Source of the DNA: Rhodocaloribacter litoris
Lineage (GTDB): Bacteria; Bacteroidota; Rhodothermia; Rhodothermales; ISCAR-4553
DNA: 64,000 nucleotides
Direction: 5' to 3'
Assembly (NCBI RefSeq): GCF_011682235.2
Contig: NZ_CP076718.1
Location: 1,279,519 to 1,343,518, forward strand
In this document: one piece after another, positions 54,467 to 64,000 of the stretch
Layout of the letters: every line of letters begins with the position of its first letter
How positions within the stretch are numbered: position 1 is the first letter of the stretch
Translations under genes and position numbers: made by a program
Notes under the pieces: model-generated
The model's database searches: none
The model's input: only the letters and a program-made list of their open reading frames with translations
Told to the model about the DNA's origin: nothing

Positions 54467-57400
54467 CCTATCCCCACGCCCGTGGGGGTGAACCGTATCT
54501 GGTGCCGGTCGTTCCCGCCCCCGGCATCCTATCCCCACGCCCGTGGGGGTGAACCGAAATGGCGCGCCGTGAAGCGCTCAAGTTCGACCTATCCCCACGC
54601 CCGTGGGGGTGAACCGGCGCGGAAGCCGAAGGCGAAGGCCGAAGCGAACCTATCCCCACGCCCGTGGGGGTGAACCGTGCTACCGCAACCCTTGATGTAT
54701 GCGGCGGAACCTATCCCCACGCCCGTGGGGGTGAACCGCGGATCTGATAGCGTTTCATGGCTGTCACCTCCCTATCCCCACGCCCGTGGGGGTGAACCGC
54801 TAACGCCTCGCGAGTTTGCCCGGCGCGCAGGCCTATCCCCACGCCCGTGGGGGTGAACCGACCGGCTTGCCCTGGAGCAACGCAGGCTTGCTCCTATCCC
54901 CACGCCCGTGGGGGTGAACCGAGCCGCGCGTGCTCGACGACGCGCTCCTTCAACCTATCCCCACGCCCGTGGGGGTGAACCGTACTTTGCGGCGGTAGTC
55001 AGGTGCATCAGACCCCTATCCCCACGCCCGTGGGGGTGAACCGGAGTATGACCGCGGCTTCGACAAGCGTATCGGCCTATCCCCACGCCCGTGGGGGTGA
55101 ACCGTCGAACAGGCCGTCCCTACCCTCATAGGTCAGCCTATCCCCACGCCCGTGGGGGTGAACCGTAGCCGGGCCACGGCTCGCTGCGCCGGTCCTGCCT
55201 ATCCCCACGCCCGTGGGGGTGAACCGTCGGCGGCGCGGCCCACCGTCGCGAGCTGGCCCCTATCCCCACGCCCGTGGGGGTGAACCGATCTGTTGCAGAA
55301 TCTCAGGACAGGCAGATCACCTATCCCCACGCCCGTGGGGGTGAACCGTAGCCGGTCGCGCCGACGGCCAGCGAGGCCATCCTATCCCCACGCCCGTGGG
55401 GGTGAACCGTAGCCGGTCGCGTTGATGGCCAACGAGTTCATCCTATCCCCACGCCCGTGGGGGTGAACCGTCGAGGCGAGGGAAAAGGAGGTTGTCGAAT
55501 TCCCTATCCCCACGCCCGTGGGGGTGAACCACCCGCAGTACCTGCAGCGGCGGCATTACTACGCCTATCCCCACGCCCGTGGGGGTGAACCGTAGGGGTA
55601 GGTCTTGCCGTCGAGAGTGATCGACCTATCCCCACGCCCGTGGGGGTGAACCGAGGCGTGGCCACGGATCGCGGCGTGAGGGCCTCCTATCCCCACGCCC
55701 GTGGGGGTGAACCGGATCAGGATGCTTTGCGGATGGCGCTGGTAAGCCTATCCCCACGCCCGTGGGGGTGAACCGCCCTGCCCGCCCCCGCCGGAGATCA
55801 CCCGCACCCTATCCCCACGCCCGTGGGGGTGAACCGCCCACCTGGACAACGTCACCTCGTGCGGCATCCCTATCCCCACGCCCGTGGGGGTGAACCGAAT
55901 GGCCTGATCTCGTACGTGTACGGCCATGACCTATCCCCACGCCCGTGGGGGTGAACCGGGCAGGGGCTGTCCGGCTACGGGCTCTTTGCCCTATCCCCAC
56001 GCCCGTGGGGGTGAACCGGTCAGGCGCACATACCGCTACCGGCTCTACACCCTATCCCCACGCCCGTGGGGGTGAACCGTTCGAGCTGCGGCCCACCTCG
56101 ACGAAGGCGGTCCTATCCCCACGCCCGTGGGGGTGAACCGGCCGCCGCCGGGCGCACGGACCCGCTCGGCCTGGGCCGCCCTATCCCCACGCCCGTGGGG
56201 GTGAACCGTGCGGGTCGAAGTCGTGCACGAGGCCCGGGATCCTATCCCCACGCCCGTGGGGGTGAACCGAGCAGCGCCCGCAGCCGGCGGCTGCGCGGCC
56301 CCCTATCCCCACGCCCGTGGGGGTGAACCGGTGCTCCCGGTCGATGTGAAAAAAGTCGTGCCCCTATCCCCACGCCCGTGGGGGTGAACCGTCGCCTTGA
56401 CTGTGCTCATAGGGGAGACATCACCTATCCCCACGCCCGTGGGGGTGAACCGAACGAGGCGGTGCGCCTCCGGATCGCCTTTCACCTATCCCCACGCCCG
56501 TGGGGGTGAACCGACGGCGTCCTCCACCGACACCAGGTCGCGGAGCCTATCCCCACGCCCGTGGGGGTGAACCAGAGGAGGTAGAGGAGAACCGCGTGAG
56601 CTTCGTGCCTATCCCCACGCCCGTGGGGGTGAACCGAACGAGGCGGTGCGCCTCCGGATCGCCTTTCACCTATCCCCACGCCCGTGGGGGTAAACCGCTC
56701 ACGTGGAGCACCAGCCAGTAGCTCTGCAGCCTATCCCCACGCCCGTGGGGGTGAACCGGCCAACGCCTCCAAGCATAAGGCCATGAGCTACCTATCCCCA
56801 CGCCCGTGGGGGTGAACCGAGGGGAGGAAGAACCGCTGGTAGAAGCGCTCCCCTATCCCCACGCCCGTGGGGGTGAACCGCGCCGGACGCCGCCCTGCTC
56901 GGGCGGGGCCTCCCTATCCCCACGCCCGTGGGGGTGAACCGAGGGGAGGAAGAACCGCTGGTAGAAGCGCTCCCCTATCCCCACGCCCGTGGGGGTGAAC
57001 CGCCTACGCGATGGCCAACTCGGCCCGCGGGCAGCCTATCCCCACGCCCGTGGGGGTGAACCGGATTCGGTCATGAGGCGCATGGTTTCGTCCCACCTAT
57101 CCCCACGCCCGTGGGGGTGAACCGGACGAGCGGCCGACCTGAACCTGCTGGGGCCGCCTATCCCCACGCCCGTGGGGGTGAACCGACAGGAAGCGCAGCG
57201 ACGCGCCTCTTGCGCGACCTATCCCCACGCCCGTGGGGGTGAACCGGATTCGGTCATGAGGCGCATGGTTTCGTCCCACCTATCCCCACGCCCGTGGGGG
57301 TGAACCGGACGAGCGGCCGACCTGAACCTGCTGGGGCCGCCTATCCCCACGCCCGTGGGGGTGAACCGCTGGCGGCGCTCATCGCCGAGCGGGCGCCCTC

Positions 57401-58466
57401 GCCTATCCCCACGCCCGTGGGGGTGAACCGAAATGACATTATCTGCGCCGAAATAACTCCTGCCTATCCCCACGCCCGTGGGGGTGAACCGCAGCTGCAC
57501 CCGCTTGCAGAACAGGGGCCAGTCCTATCCCCACGCCCGTGGGGGTGAACCGAAAGCGGTGTTCTACGGCAAGGACACCAGGGGCCTATCCCCACGCCCG
57601 TGGGGGTGAACCGTGACAGGCGTCTTGGACGGGTTTGAAAGCAACCCTATCCCCACGCCCGTGGGGGTGAACCGGACGCCGACCGGATCGTTGTCAACAG
57701 CGTTGGCCTATCCCCACGCCCGTGGGGGTGAACCGGAGCGGGGGGAGGCCGGGCGCGACGGGCCGGGCCTATCCCCACGCCCGTGGGGGTGAACCGGGTG
57801 GGGCTGTTGAAGGCGAGAAAGCCAACTCCCTATCCCCACGCCCGTGGGGGTGAACCGGATTCGGTCATGAGGCGCATGGTTTCGTCCCACCTATCCCCAC
57901 GCCCGTGGGGGTGAACCGGCTGCGCTCGATGGTCGCAGTCACACGAATAACCTATCCCCACGCCCGTGGGGGTGAACCGTCGCCGGCGAGGCTCGTCGGG
58001 CGGCCCTGGTACCTATCCCCACGCCCGTGGGGGTGAACCGGCCGCCAGCACGTGCTCGGACCCCCGGACGACCCTATCCCCACGCCCGTGGGGGTGAACC
58101 GACGGAAAACGCCACCGTGAAGGCGGCCCCGCCCCTATCCCCACGCCCGTGGGGGTGAACCGCGCATCGGGTACACGGAATTCGACAACCTGGACCTATC
58201 CCCACGCCCGTGGGGGTGAACCGGACAAAGACCAGTTGGAGTTGGCGATCAGTTTCCTATCCCCACGCCCGTGGGGGTGAACCGTATGCGCACGAGAACA
58301 TGTCGTCCACATACTCCTATCCCCACGCCCGTGGGGGTGAACCGCACTACGGCGGGAGGGTCCTCGACCTGATGAACCTATCCCCACGCCCGTGGGGGTG
58401 AACCGACGGAAAACGCCACCGTGAAGGCGGCCCCGCCCCTATCCCCACGCCCGTGGGGGTGAACCG
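54467..58466 (+). CRISPR. Type I-E CRISPR array, 66 repeats and 65 spacers
   Basis: 29-bp repeats, beginning CCTATCCCCACG and ending GGGGGTGAACCG, with an inner palindrome (CCCCACGCCCGTGGGG) for the Cas6e hairpin. Spacing is 61 bp (32-bp spacers) with few exceptions: 60 bp after repeats 2, 25 and 63, 62 bp after repeats 35 and 48, and 68 bp (39-nt spacer) after repeat 28 (56112-56140). Repeat variants: repeats 18 and 35 end in CCA, and repeat 37 (56669) has GTAAACCG. Repeat 66, the last, is intact. The leader side is next to cas2. Identical spacers are listed in the findings. Confidence 0.98.
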
Positions 58467-58553
58467 GCACCGTCATGATCGTCGACCAACAAATGCGCAT
58501 TCGGGGCGTATATCACAGCGCAGACGTAGACAGGACGTTCGAAAACTGGTCGC

Positions 58554-58820
58554 GTGGGCAGTTTGGCTGAGAACCGGACGTTAGAACTGGCCATAGCGGA
58601 GGCCGCCGAATTCGAGCCCGGGCGCTATCCGGGAGGGCTCGCGGTGGCCTTCTTCCGCCTGATGGACGTGCCGCAGGACAAGACGCCCGACCGCTGGGCG
58701 GAGCTGCGCCGGGCCCTACGCAACAACCCCCACCTCGAGGACCCCGACGTGCAGGCGTTCCTGTCACGGCCGGACCTGGCGGCCCGAGGCTACTGGTGGT
58801 TCGACCCGGAGCGGTGGTGA
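58554..58820 (+). CDS. Hypothetical protein beyond the array
   Basis: 88 residues if the GTG at 58554 is the start. The central and C-terminal part, EFEPGRYPGGLAVAFFRLMD and VQAFLSRPDLAARGYWWFDP, has sensible composition for a folded helical protein with GC-rich codon use like its neighbours. No known family recognised. Its stop is 2 bp before the 36-bp dispersed repeat. It lies between the last repeat and an orphan repeat copy. Confidence 0.4.
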   Translation: MGSLAENRTLELAIAEAAEFEPGRYPGGLAVAFFRLMDVPQDKTPDRWAELRRALRNNPHLEDPDVQAFLSRPDLAARGYWWFDPERW

Positions 58821-58822
58821 TC

Positions 58823-58858
58823 GGACGTTCGGCCGCGTCTGGACGCGGAACGCGTCCA
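58823..58858. repeat. Dispersed 36-bp palindromic repeat, copy 2
   Basis: Identical to 23695-23730, including the hairpin TGGACGCGGAACGCGTCCA, and followed by a nearby GCCACACC as in copy 1. Confidence 0.8.
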
Positions 58859-58988
58859 ATCGGCCCAACGCGTCCGCTTTGCCACACCTCTTGCTATAAA
58901 TCGTGGTAGATGCTGCAGGTGATGCGGATTAGGCTGCGGGCAAGAGGCCCTCATGCCACCATCCGCACCATGCAGCCCAGACGCCTCC

Positions 58989-59016
58989 CCTATCCCCACG
59001 CCCGTGGGGGTGGCCG
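58989..59016 (+). repeat. Orphan degenerate CRISPR repeat
   Basis: The first 24 bases match the array repeat exactly (CCTATCCCCACG to GGGGGTG); the last part reads GCCG in place of AACCG. It is 522 bp beyond the last array repeat, and no other repeat lies between. Confidence 0.7.
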
Positions 59017-59137
59017 TGCGCCCCGCCGTGCCGCACCCACGGCGGGGTCCTCGCCGGCCTTTGCAACCCGGTGCGGGAGTGGGCCGGCGAGGCGGCCACA
59101 GCCGGTATCGGCGACGTGCCGGAGCGTCCGGGGGCGC

Positions 59138-60355
59138 TCACCGGCAGGTCTCGTGGACGGGCTCGCCGTCGATGATCACCGTGCAGACGTGCGTGGTGTA
59201 CTCGAAAGGATCGCCGTCGAACAGCACCAGGTCGGCATCCTTGCCCGGCTCCAGCGAGCCCACCCGGTCGGCCACGCCCAGGATCCGGGCCGCCTGGAGG
59301 GTCAGCGCCTCGAGGGCGGCCTGGCGAGGCAGTCCGTTGGCCGCCGCCATGGCCGCTTCGAACAGCACCACCCGGGTCTTGGGCACATAGCCCTCGAAGC
59401 CGCTCTGGAAGGCGAACGGGATGCCCGCCGCGTGCAGCCGGGCGGCCGTCTCCAGCGTCGCCCCTACCGCCTCGCCGCCGGGCCGCACCATGGTCGGATG
59501 CAGGATCACCGGCACGCCGGCCTGCCGGATCTCATCCAGCACCAGATAGGCCTCGGCCACCCCGTCCAGCACCAGCCGGAAGCCGAACTCCCGCTGCAGG
59601 CGCAGGGCCGCCATGATCTCGGGCACCCGCTGGGCCGTGATCAGGAGCGGCACCTCCCCGTCGAGCACCCGGACGAGCATCTCCATCCCCAGGTCCGGGT
59701 CCGGGCGGCGGGCCGGGTCCGCGGCCTGCTGCTTCTGGCGATAGGCCCGGGCCTTGAGCAACTCGGCCCGCAGCAGCGCCACGGCCTTGGCCCGCGTGCC
59801 CGGGCTCTTGAAATACCGCTCGATCATGGGGCCGAGCGTCGCCGCGACCGCGGCGACCGAGTCGAGGAGCGCCTCCGACACCGTCTCCCCGCGGGTCTTG
59901 ACCAGCATGGTCTGGCCGCTGATGACCGCGCCGGGCCCGTGGCCGGTGTGCAGCGTGGTGACCCCGAAGCTGCGCACCCACCCGACGAGCTCCTCCCGGG
60001 CGTTGTAGGCGTCGAACGCCCGCAGTTCCGGCTGGACGGGATCGGACGTATCCAGCTGGTCCTGGTCGTGATCGATGTTCAGGATACCGGCCAGCCCCAC
60101 CACGCTGTGCGCGTCGATGAGGCCCGGCGTCACCACCACCGCTTCGAGGACCCGGTAGCCCGCGGGGATGGCGACACGTTCGGCCGGTCCCACCCGTTCG
60201 ATCTTGCCGTCACGGATCAGGACGACCCCGTCCGGGATGGGCGCACCGGCCATCGTGTAGAGCGTGTCGGCGCGGACGGCCAGCTGGGCCTGCCCGGGAG
60301 CGGCCACGAGCAACGACCCGGCCAGCAGCGCAAACAGACGAAACAGGCTTTTCAT
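59138..60355 (-). CDS. Amidohydrolase-like protein lacking the first metal-binding His pair
   Basis: 405 residues from the ATG at 60355, with a signal peptide (FRLFALLAGSLLVAAPGQAQ). The amidohydrolase fold is clear: VLIRDGKIERVGPAERVAIP, VVTPGLIDAHSVVGLAGI, ARILGVADRVGSLEPGKDADLVLFDGDPF. The usual DxHxH is DAHSVVG, so one His is lost; HGPGAVISGQ is shared with its neighbour. It is probably periplasmic. It follows the complete amidohydrolase by 16 bp and may be a paralogue that forms a heteromer or acts on another substrate. Confidence 0.82.
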   Translation of the reverse strand: MKSLFRLFALLAGSLLVAAPGQAQLAVRADTLYTMAGAPIPDGVVLIRDGKIERVGPAERVAIPAGYRVLEAVVVTPGLIDAHSVVGLAGILNIDHDQDQLDTSDPVQPELRAFDAYNAREELVGWVRSFGVTTLHTGHGPGAVISGQTMLVKTRGETVSEALLDSVAAVAATLGPMIERYFKSPGTRAKAVALLRAELLKARAYRQKQQAADPARRPDPDLGMEMLVRVLDGEVPLLITAQRVPEIMAALRLQREFGFRLVLDGVAEAYLVLDEIRQAGVPVILHPTMVRPGGEAVGATLETAARLHAAGIPFAFQSGFEGYVPKTRVVLFEAAMAAANGLPRQAALEALTLQAARILGVADRVGSLEPGKDADLVLFDGDPFEYTTHVCTVIIDGEPVHETCR

Positions 60356-60371
60356 AGCGCAGGTCCGGCTT

Positions 60372-61667
60372 TCAATGATCATGAACGAAGGTGTCGCCGT
60401 CGTCGAAGACGTCGGCGCCCCCGACGGCGTACGGGCGGTCCTCCGGGTCGGCGCGGTCGAACACCTTCTGCCCTTCCACCCAGGTCTGCTCCACGTGGGT
60501 ATAGACGCTGAGCGGGTCGCCCGAGAGGAGGATGAAGTCGGCGTCCTTGCCGGGCTCGAGCGAGCCGACGCGGCCGGCCAGGTCCAGCATGCGCGCCCCG
60601 GCCAGCGTGAGCGCCTCCAGCGCCTTTGCGGCGGACATGCCGGCCCGCACGCCCAGCGCGGCCGACCGCAGGAACCAGCGCGAATCCGTGATCAGGTCGT
60701 CGGTATGAAAGGCCACGTCGGCCCCCGCCCGTTCCAGCACCGCCCCGTTCTCCATGCGGATCTCGGAGGCTTCCTGCTTGCCACCGGGCGAATCCAGCAC
60801 GATGATCGAGGCGGGGACGCCGGCGGCGGCGATCTCGTCGGCCACCTTCCAGGCCTCGCTCACATGGTGCAGCACTACCCGGAAGCCGAACTCCCGCCGC
60901 AGGCGCAGCACCGTCAGGATGTCGTCGTGCCGGTGCGTGTGGAAATGGACGACGCGCCGGCCGTCGAGCACGTCGAGCAGCGCCTCCATGTCCAGATCCC
61001 GCTCCGGCATTTTGGTGGAGTCGCCCGCGGCCTGTTCCACCTTGCGGCGATAGGCGAGCGCCTTCGCAAACTGCTGGCGCACGAGCGCGGCGGCCCGGGC
61101 CCGCGTGCCGGGAAACGGCGGATCGCCCTGCGGGTTGGTCCCGTTCGCCATCTTGAGCCCCCCGCAGACCTCTCGCAGGGGATCCCGGCAGTAGAGCAGG
61201 TCCTCGACGGTGTCCCCCTTGCGCAGCTTCAGGTAGGCCGTCTGCCCGCTGAGCAGGTGGCCCGAGCCCGACATGACGTTCACCGTGGTGATGCCGCCGG
61301 CGCGGGCACGATGCACCGAACTGTGCCGCACGTCGATGGCGTCGAGGGTACGGACGGCCGGATGGAGCGGGGCCGAGCGGTCGCCGCCCTCCACGCGCCC
61401 GATGTGGGAGTGGGTATCGACCAGCCCCGGCATGATCACCTTGCCCGTCACGTCGTGTACCACGGCACCGGCCGGGACGTCCACGGCGCCTTCGGGACCG
61501 ACGGCCACGATCCGGCCCTGCCGCACCACGAGCACGCCCTGCTCGATGGGCGGCCCGCTGATCGGGTAGAGCGTCGCCCCCCGGAAGACGACCGGCTGCT
61601 CCTGCGCGAGCGCGCCGGACGGCCACAGGACGAGCAGTAACAGAAGACCTACGTTCCGCATGTGCAT
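60372..61667 (-). CDS. Secreted amidohydrolase (imidazolonepropionase/dihydroorotase-like superfamily)
   Basis: 431 residues from the ATG at 61667; the next ATG (61661) is equally possible, and a longer frame upstream lacks a signal peptide. The signal is MRNVGLLLLLVLWPSGALAQ. The metal site is intact: DTHSHIG, HFHTHRHDD, LHHVSEAW, FHTDDL. RVGSLEPGKDADFILLSGDP ends the catalytic part. Probably a periplasmic metallohydrolase; substrate unknown. It is in an operon with the paralogue that lacks one His. Confidence 0.85.
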   Translation of the reverse strand: MHMRNVGLLLLLVLWPSGALAQEQPVVFRGATLYPISGPPIEQGVLVVRQGRIVAVGPEGAVDVPAGAVVHDVTGKVIMPGLVDTHSHIGRVEGGDRSAPLHPAVRTLDAIDVRHSSVHRARAGGITTVNVMSGSGHLLSGQTAYLKLRKGDTVEDLLYCRDPLREVCGGLKMANGTNPQGDPPFPGTRARAAALVRQQFAKALAYRRKVEQAAGDSTKMPERDLDMEALLDVLDGRRVVHFHTHRHDDILTVLRLRREFGFRVVLHHVSEAWKVADEIAAAGVPASIIVLDSPGGKQEASEIRMENGAVLERAGADVAFHTDDLITDSRWFLRSAALGVRAGMSAAKALEALTLAGARMLDLAGRVGSLEPGKDADFILLSGDPLSVYTHVEQTWVEGQKVFDRADPEDRPYAVGGADVFDDGDTFVHDH

Positions 61668-61786
61668 CTGGGTTCTGCTTTCACGTAATCGTACTTGCCG
61701 GCTCTTTCCCCGCAACACCCGAAGACGCCCGCCATCTGCCTGAAGAGCACGGGGCCCAAAGTTAGGAAAAAGCGAGGCAAAAATGC

Positions 61787-64000
61787 TCACTGCTCTTCGG
61801 CCAGCGCCAGGGCCTCGTCGAACCGGACGCCGACGAGCTGGGAGACGCCCTGTTCCTGCATGGTGATGCCGTACATCCGGTCGGCCGCTTCCATGGTGCG
61901 TTTGTTGTGCGTCACCAGGATGAACTGGGTCGAGTCCGCAAAGGAGCGGATGAGTTTCATGAAGCGGTCGATGTTGGCATCGTCGAGGGGGGCATCCACC
62001 TCGTCGAGGATGCAGAAGGGGCTGGGTTTGACGAGATAGATGGCGAAGAGCAGGGCGATGGCCGTGAGCGTCTTCTCGCCGCCGGAGAGCTGGGCGAGCG
62101 TGCTCGGGCGCTTGCCGCGGGGCCGGGCTATGATTTCGATGGGCGACTCGAGCGGGTCGTCCGGATCGGCCAGCATCACGTCGGCCGACGCTTCGCCGCC
62201 GAAGAGCTCGGCAAAGAGCCGGACGAAGTTTTCCCGGATGGCATTGAAGGTCGTCAGGAAGCGCTCGGAGGCGGTGGTGTTGATCTCGTCGATGGTGCTG
62301 AGCAGGGTGGCCTCGGCTTCTTCGAGGTCCCGGAGCTGGCCGGTGAGAAACTCGAGGCGGCTGTTTTCTTCCCGGTAAGTTTCGAGGGCGAGGGCATTGA
62401 CCGGCCCCATCGTGCGGATTTCGGCCCGCAGTTGCTGCACCTCGGCCCGGGCCGCCTGCTCGTCGAAGCCGGGTTCGAGCGGGACCGGATCCTCCGGCAG
62501 GGTGCGGCCGAAGCTTTCCTCGACGTGGGCGAGCAGATCACCGAGGCGGGTGCGCACCTCGGCCAGGCGCACCTCGTTCTGGCTTTCCTGGCGCAGATCG
62601 TTTTCGCGCTCGCGTCGCACGTCGCGGAGGCGGGCTTCGAGGTCGGAGATGGCGGCGCGGGTTTGCAGGAGGGCATCCCGTGCGGCGTTGACCTCCGTCT
62701 CGAGACCGGCATACCCGGCCTGCAGGTCGTCGATTTCGCGGTCGAGGGTTTCGAGGCGGGTGTGCAGTTCGGCCTGTCGTTTTTCGAGGCGTTCGCGGGC
62801 GGCCTCGTTTTCCCGGTCGCGGCGGTCGAGGTCGGCCAGGGCGGTGCGGGTGCGTTCGAGGTCGCGTTGCAGGTTGTCGTGGCGGTTGCGGGCCTCGACG
62901 GCGGCGACTTCAGCCTCGTTGTGCCGGTTCAGGGCGGCGCGGCTCTCGGCGTCGGCCTGGCGGAAGGCCTCCTCGGCCTCGTCGCGGCGGGCCCGGGCGG
63001 CGTCGAGGGCGGCGGCGGCGGCCTCCGTCTCGGCGGCCAGGGCGGCGTGCTCCGCCTGCACGGCGTCGAGGTCGGCCTGGAGGGCGGCGCGGCGTTCGGC
63101 CAGCGCGGCGCGACGCTGTTCGAGGGCTTCGCGGGCGGCCAGAAGGCGGGCCTGTTCCTTCTCGGCCCCGGCCAGGTCCCGTTCGGCCTCGCTGAGGGCG
63201 GCCCGGGCCGCGTCGAAGGGGACGGCGTCGAGGGCGGCCCGGGCCGCGTCGACCTCGGCTTCGGCCCGGGCCAGGGCTTCGGCGTGCCGGTGCAGCATCT
63301 CGCGGGCGGCTTCGCGCTGCGCCCGGCGCCCGATGCGGGCGGCCGCCGGCGTGGTCCCGGCCGAGGGACCGCCGCCGTGAAGGAGCCCGCGCGCATCGAC
63401 CCATTCGCCCGAGCGGGTGAAGAAGCGTGCCGGGGCGGGGACGGTGGCCGCCAGCGCCTCGGCCGTCGCCCGATCCTCGACCAGGTAGGCATCGAAGAGG
63501 AGCACGGCCGGCAACCGTTCATAGCCCGGCAGGGCCCGGACGAGCTCCGCCAGCGGGCGAGCCCCTGCGGGGGCCGGGGGCGACGGCACGGGTTTGAGCC
63601 GCTCCATCACCAGGAACGTGGCGGCGCCCTTCGCGCCGGCGTGGAGCCGGGCCATGGCCCGGTGGGCCTCGGCCTCGGTGGCGACGACCAGGCAGCCGGC
63701 GAGCTCGCCCAGGGCTGCGGCAAGGGCCGGACGACCGGCCTCGCCGGCTTCGGCCGGGGCGAGCACGTCGGCGACGGTGCGCAGCTCGCCGTCGGTCCAG
63801 CCGGGCGTTTCGGCCAGGTGCCGGGCGGCCTCGCCGAGGTCGTCCCAGGAGGCGAGCAGGCTGTCGAGGAGTTGCACCTCGGCGGCGGCGGCCTCGTGGC
63901 GGCGTTCGGCGTGCCGCCGGGCTTCGAGGGCCGCTTCGAGCGCGGCCCTCCGGGCGGTGCGTTCCGTCTCAGCCTCGGCCAGGGCGCGGCGGGCGGCCTC
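61787..64000 (-). CDS. smc: Chromosome segregation ATPase SMC, C-terminal part
   Basis: The gene continues past the right edge (its N-terminus is missing), so at least 737 residues are in the window. The visible part contains a hinge (about AALAAALGELAGCLVVATEA to GTTPAAARIGRR), a long Ala/Arg/Glu coiled coil, and the C-terminal ATPase lobe: LAQLSGGEKTLTAIALLFAI (ABC signature), FCILDEVDAPLDDANIDRF (Walker B) and FILVTHNKRTMEAADRMYGI. SMC complexes extrude loops and organise chromosomes. The 119-bp gap to the downstream amidohydrolase may hold a terminator or promoter. Confidence 0.93.
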   Translation of the reverse strand, partial: EAARRALAEAETERTARRAALEAALEARRHAERRHEAAAAEVQLLDSLLASWDDLGEAARHLAETPGWTDGELRTVADVLAPAEAGEAGRPALAAALGELAGCLVVATEAEAHRAMARLHAGAKGAATFLVMERLKPVPSPPAPAGARPLAELVRALPGYERLPAVLLFDAYLVEDRATAEALAATVPAPARFFTRSGEWVDARGLLHGGGPSAGTTPAAARIGRRAQREAAREMLHRHAEALARAEAEVDAARAALDAVPFDAARAALSEAERDLAGAEKEQARLLAAREALEQRRAALAERRAALQADLDAVQAEHAALAAETEAAAAALDAARARRDEAEEAFRQADAESRAALNRHNEAEVAAVEARNRHDNLQRDLERTRTALADLDRRDRENEAARERLEKRQAELHTRLETLDREIDDLQAGYAGLETEVNAARDALLQTRAAISDLEARLRDVRRERENDLRQESQNEVRLAEVRTRLGDLLAHVEESFGRTLPEDPVPLEPGFDEQAARAEVQQLRAEIRTMGPVNALALETYREENSRLEFLTGQLRDLEEAEATLLSTIDEINTTASERFLTTFNAIRENFVRLFAELFGGEASADVMLADPDDPLESPIEIIARPRGKRPSTLAQLSGGEKTLTAIALLFAIYLVKPSPFCILDEVDAPLDDANIDRFMKLIRSFADSTQFILVTHNKRTMEAADRMYGITMQEQGVSQLVGVRFDEALALAEEQ

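Noticed and set aside
54449..58401. Many short open frames (about 60-90 codons) across the CRISPR array on both strands, with repeated MGIG, HPHGRGDR, YPHARGGEP motifs.
   Set aside because: They are the repeat translated over and over, not proteins.
58910..60511. Open frame of 533 codons over the amidohydrolase genes.
   Set aside because: Shadow of minus-strand genes; composition Arg/His/Gln-rich with no domain.

Overview
The window comes from a GC-rich genome. The best guess is a thermophilic or halophilic member of the Rhodothermota (Rhodothermales). The evidence is an FxPNPFN-type C-terminal sorting domain on a giant secreted protein, a DUF5687 ABC exporter, a GWxTD-like secreted protein start, alpha/beta-type E1 pyruvate dehydrogenase, and ribosome-binding sites that are mostly weak. 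The assignment is inferred from gene content; no rRNA is present. One AT-rich patch inside cas8e and a few short mobile relics break the uniform composition.

Layout. 1-7 kb: start of a secreted protein and a 2178-residue surface protein. 7-15.2 kb: metallophosphoesterase, pdhA-pdhB-pdhC, ECF sigma factor with zinc-finger anti-sigma, dolichyl-phosphate-mannose-type glycosyltransferase, isocitrate dehydrogenase. 15.5-19.6 kb: an overlapping signalling operon (PAS histidine kinase, response regulator, HD-GYP-type response regulator). 19.6-23.3 kb: QTMAN-like glycosyltransferase with a small partner, ComF, an orphan ABC ATPase, a DUF4399 lipoprotein. 23.3-24.1 kb: mobile relics, namely a tnpB 3' remnant, a dispersed 36-bp palindromic repeat and a 260-bp MITE with a target duplication. 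24.1-42 kb: chromosomal housekeeping and accessory genes (DUF5687 exporter, SLC13 transporter, an unusual ferrochelatase, RluA, YceI, dienelactone hydrolase, lipase, POT transporter, aspS, a hybrid kinase with a periplasmic OB-fold region, a pyrophosphatase-like protein) and two tRNAs (Lys-TTT, Leu-GAG).

42.6-58.5 kb is the most interesting part: a type I-E CRISPR-Cas locus with several additions. A WYL-domain regulator and a Cas4-like RecB-family nuclease precede cas3; the nuclease overlaps cas3 by ATGA. Cas3, cas8e, cse2, cas7e, cas5e and cas6e follow, then an MNT-HEPN toxin-antitoxin pair sits between cas6e and cas1. cas1 carries a one-base frameshift between two of its metal ligands. cas2 and an array of 66 repeats and 65 spacers complete the locus. 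Several spacers and spacer blocks are duplicated inside the array, and a degenerate orphan repeat lies about 520 bp beyond its end. Together these suggest a locus that may still interfere but may no longer acquire spacers, with old spacers duplicated by recombination, and with a possible addiction module.

59-64 kb: two amidohydrolases in tandem (one lacking the metal-binding HxH) and the C-terminal part of SMC, which runs off the window.
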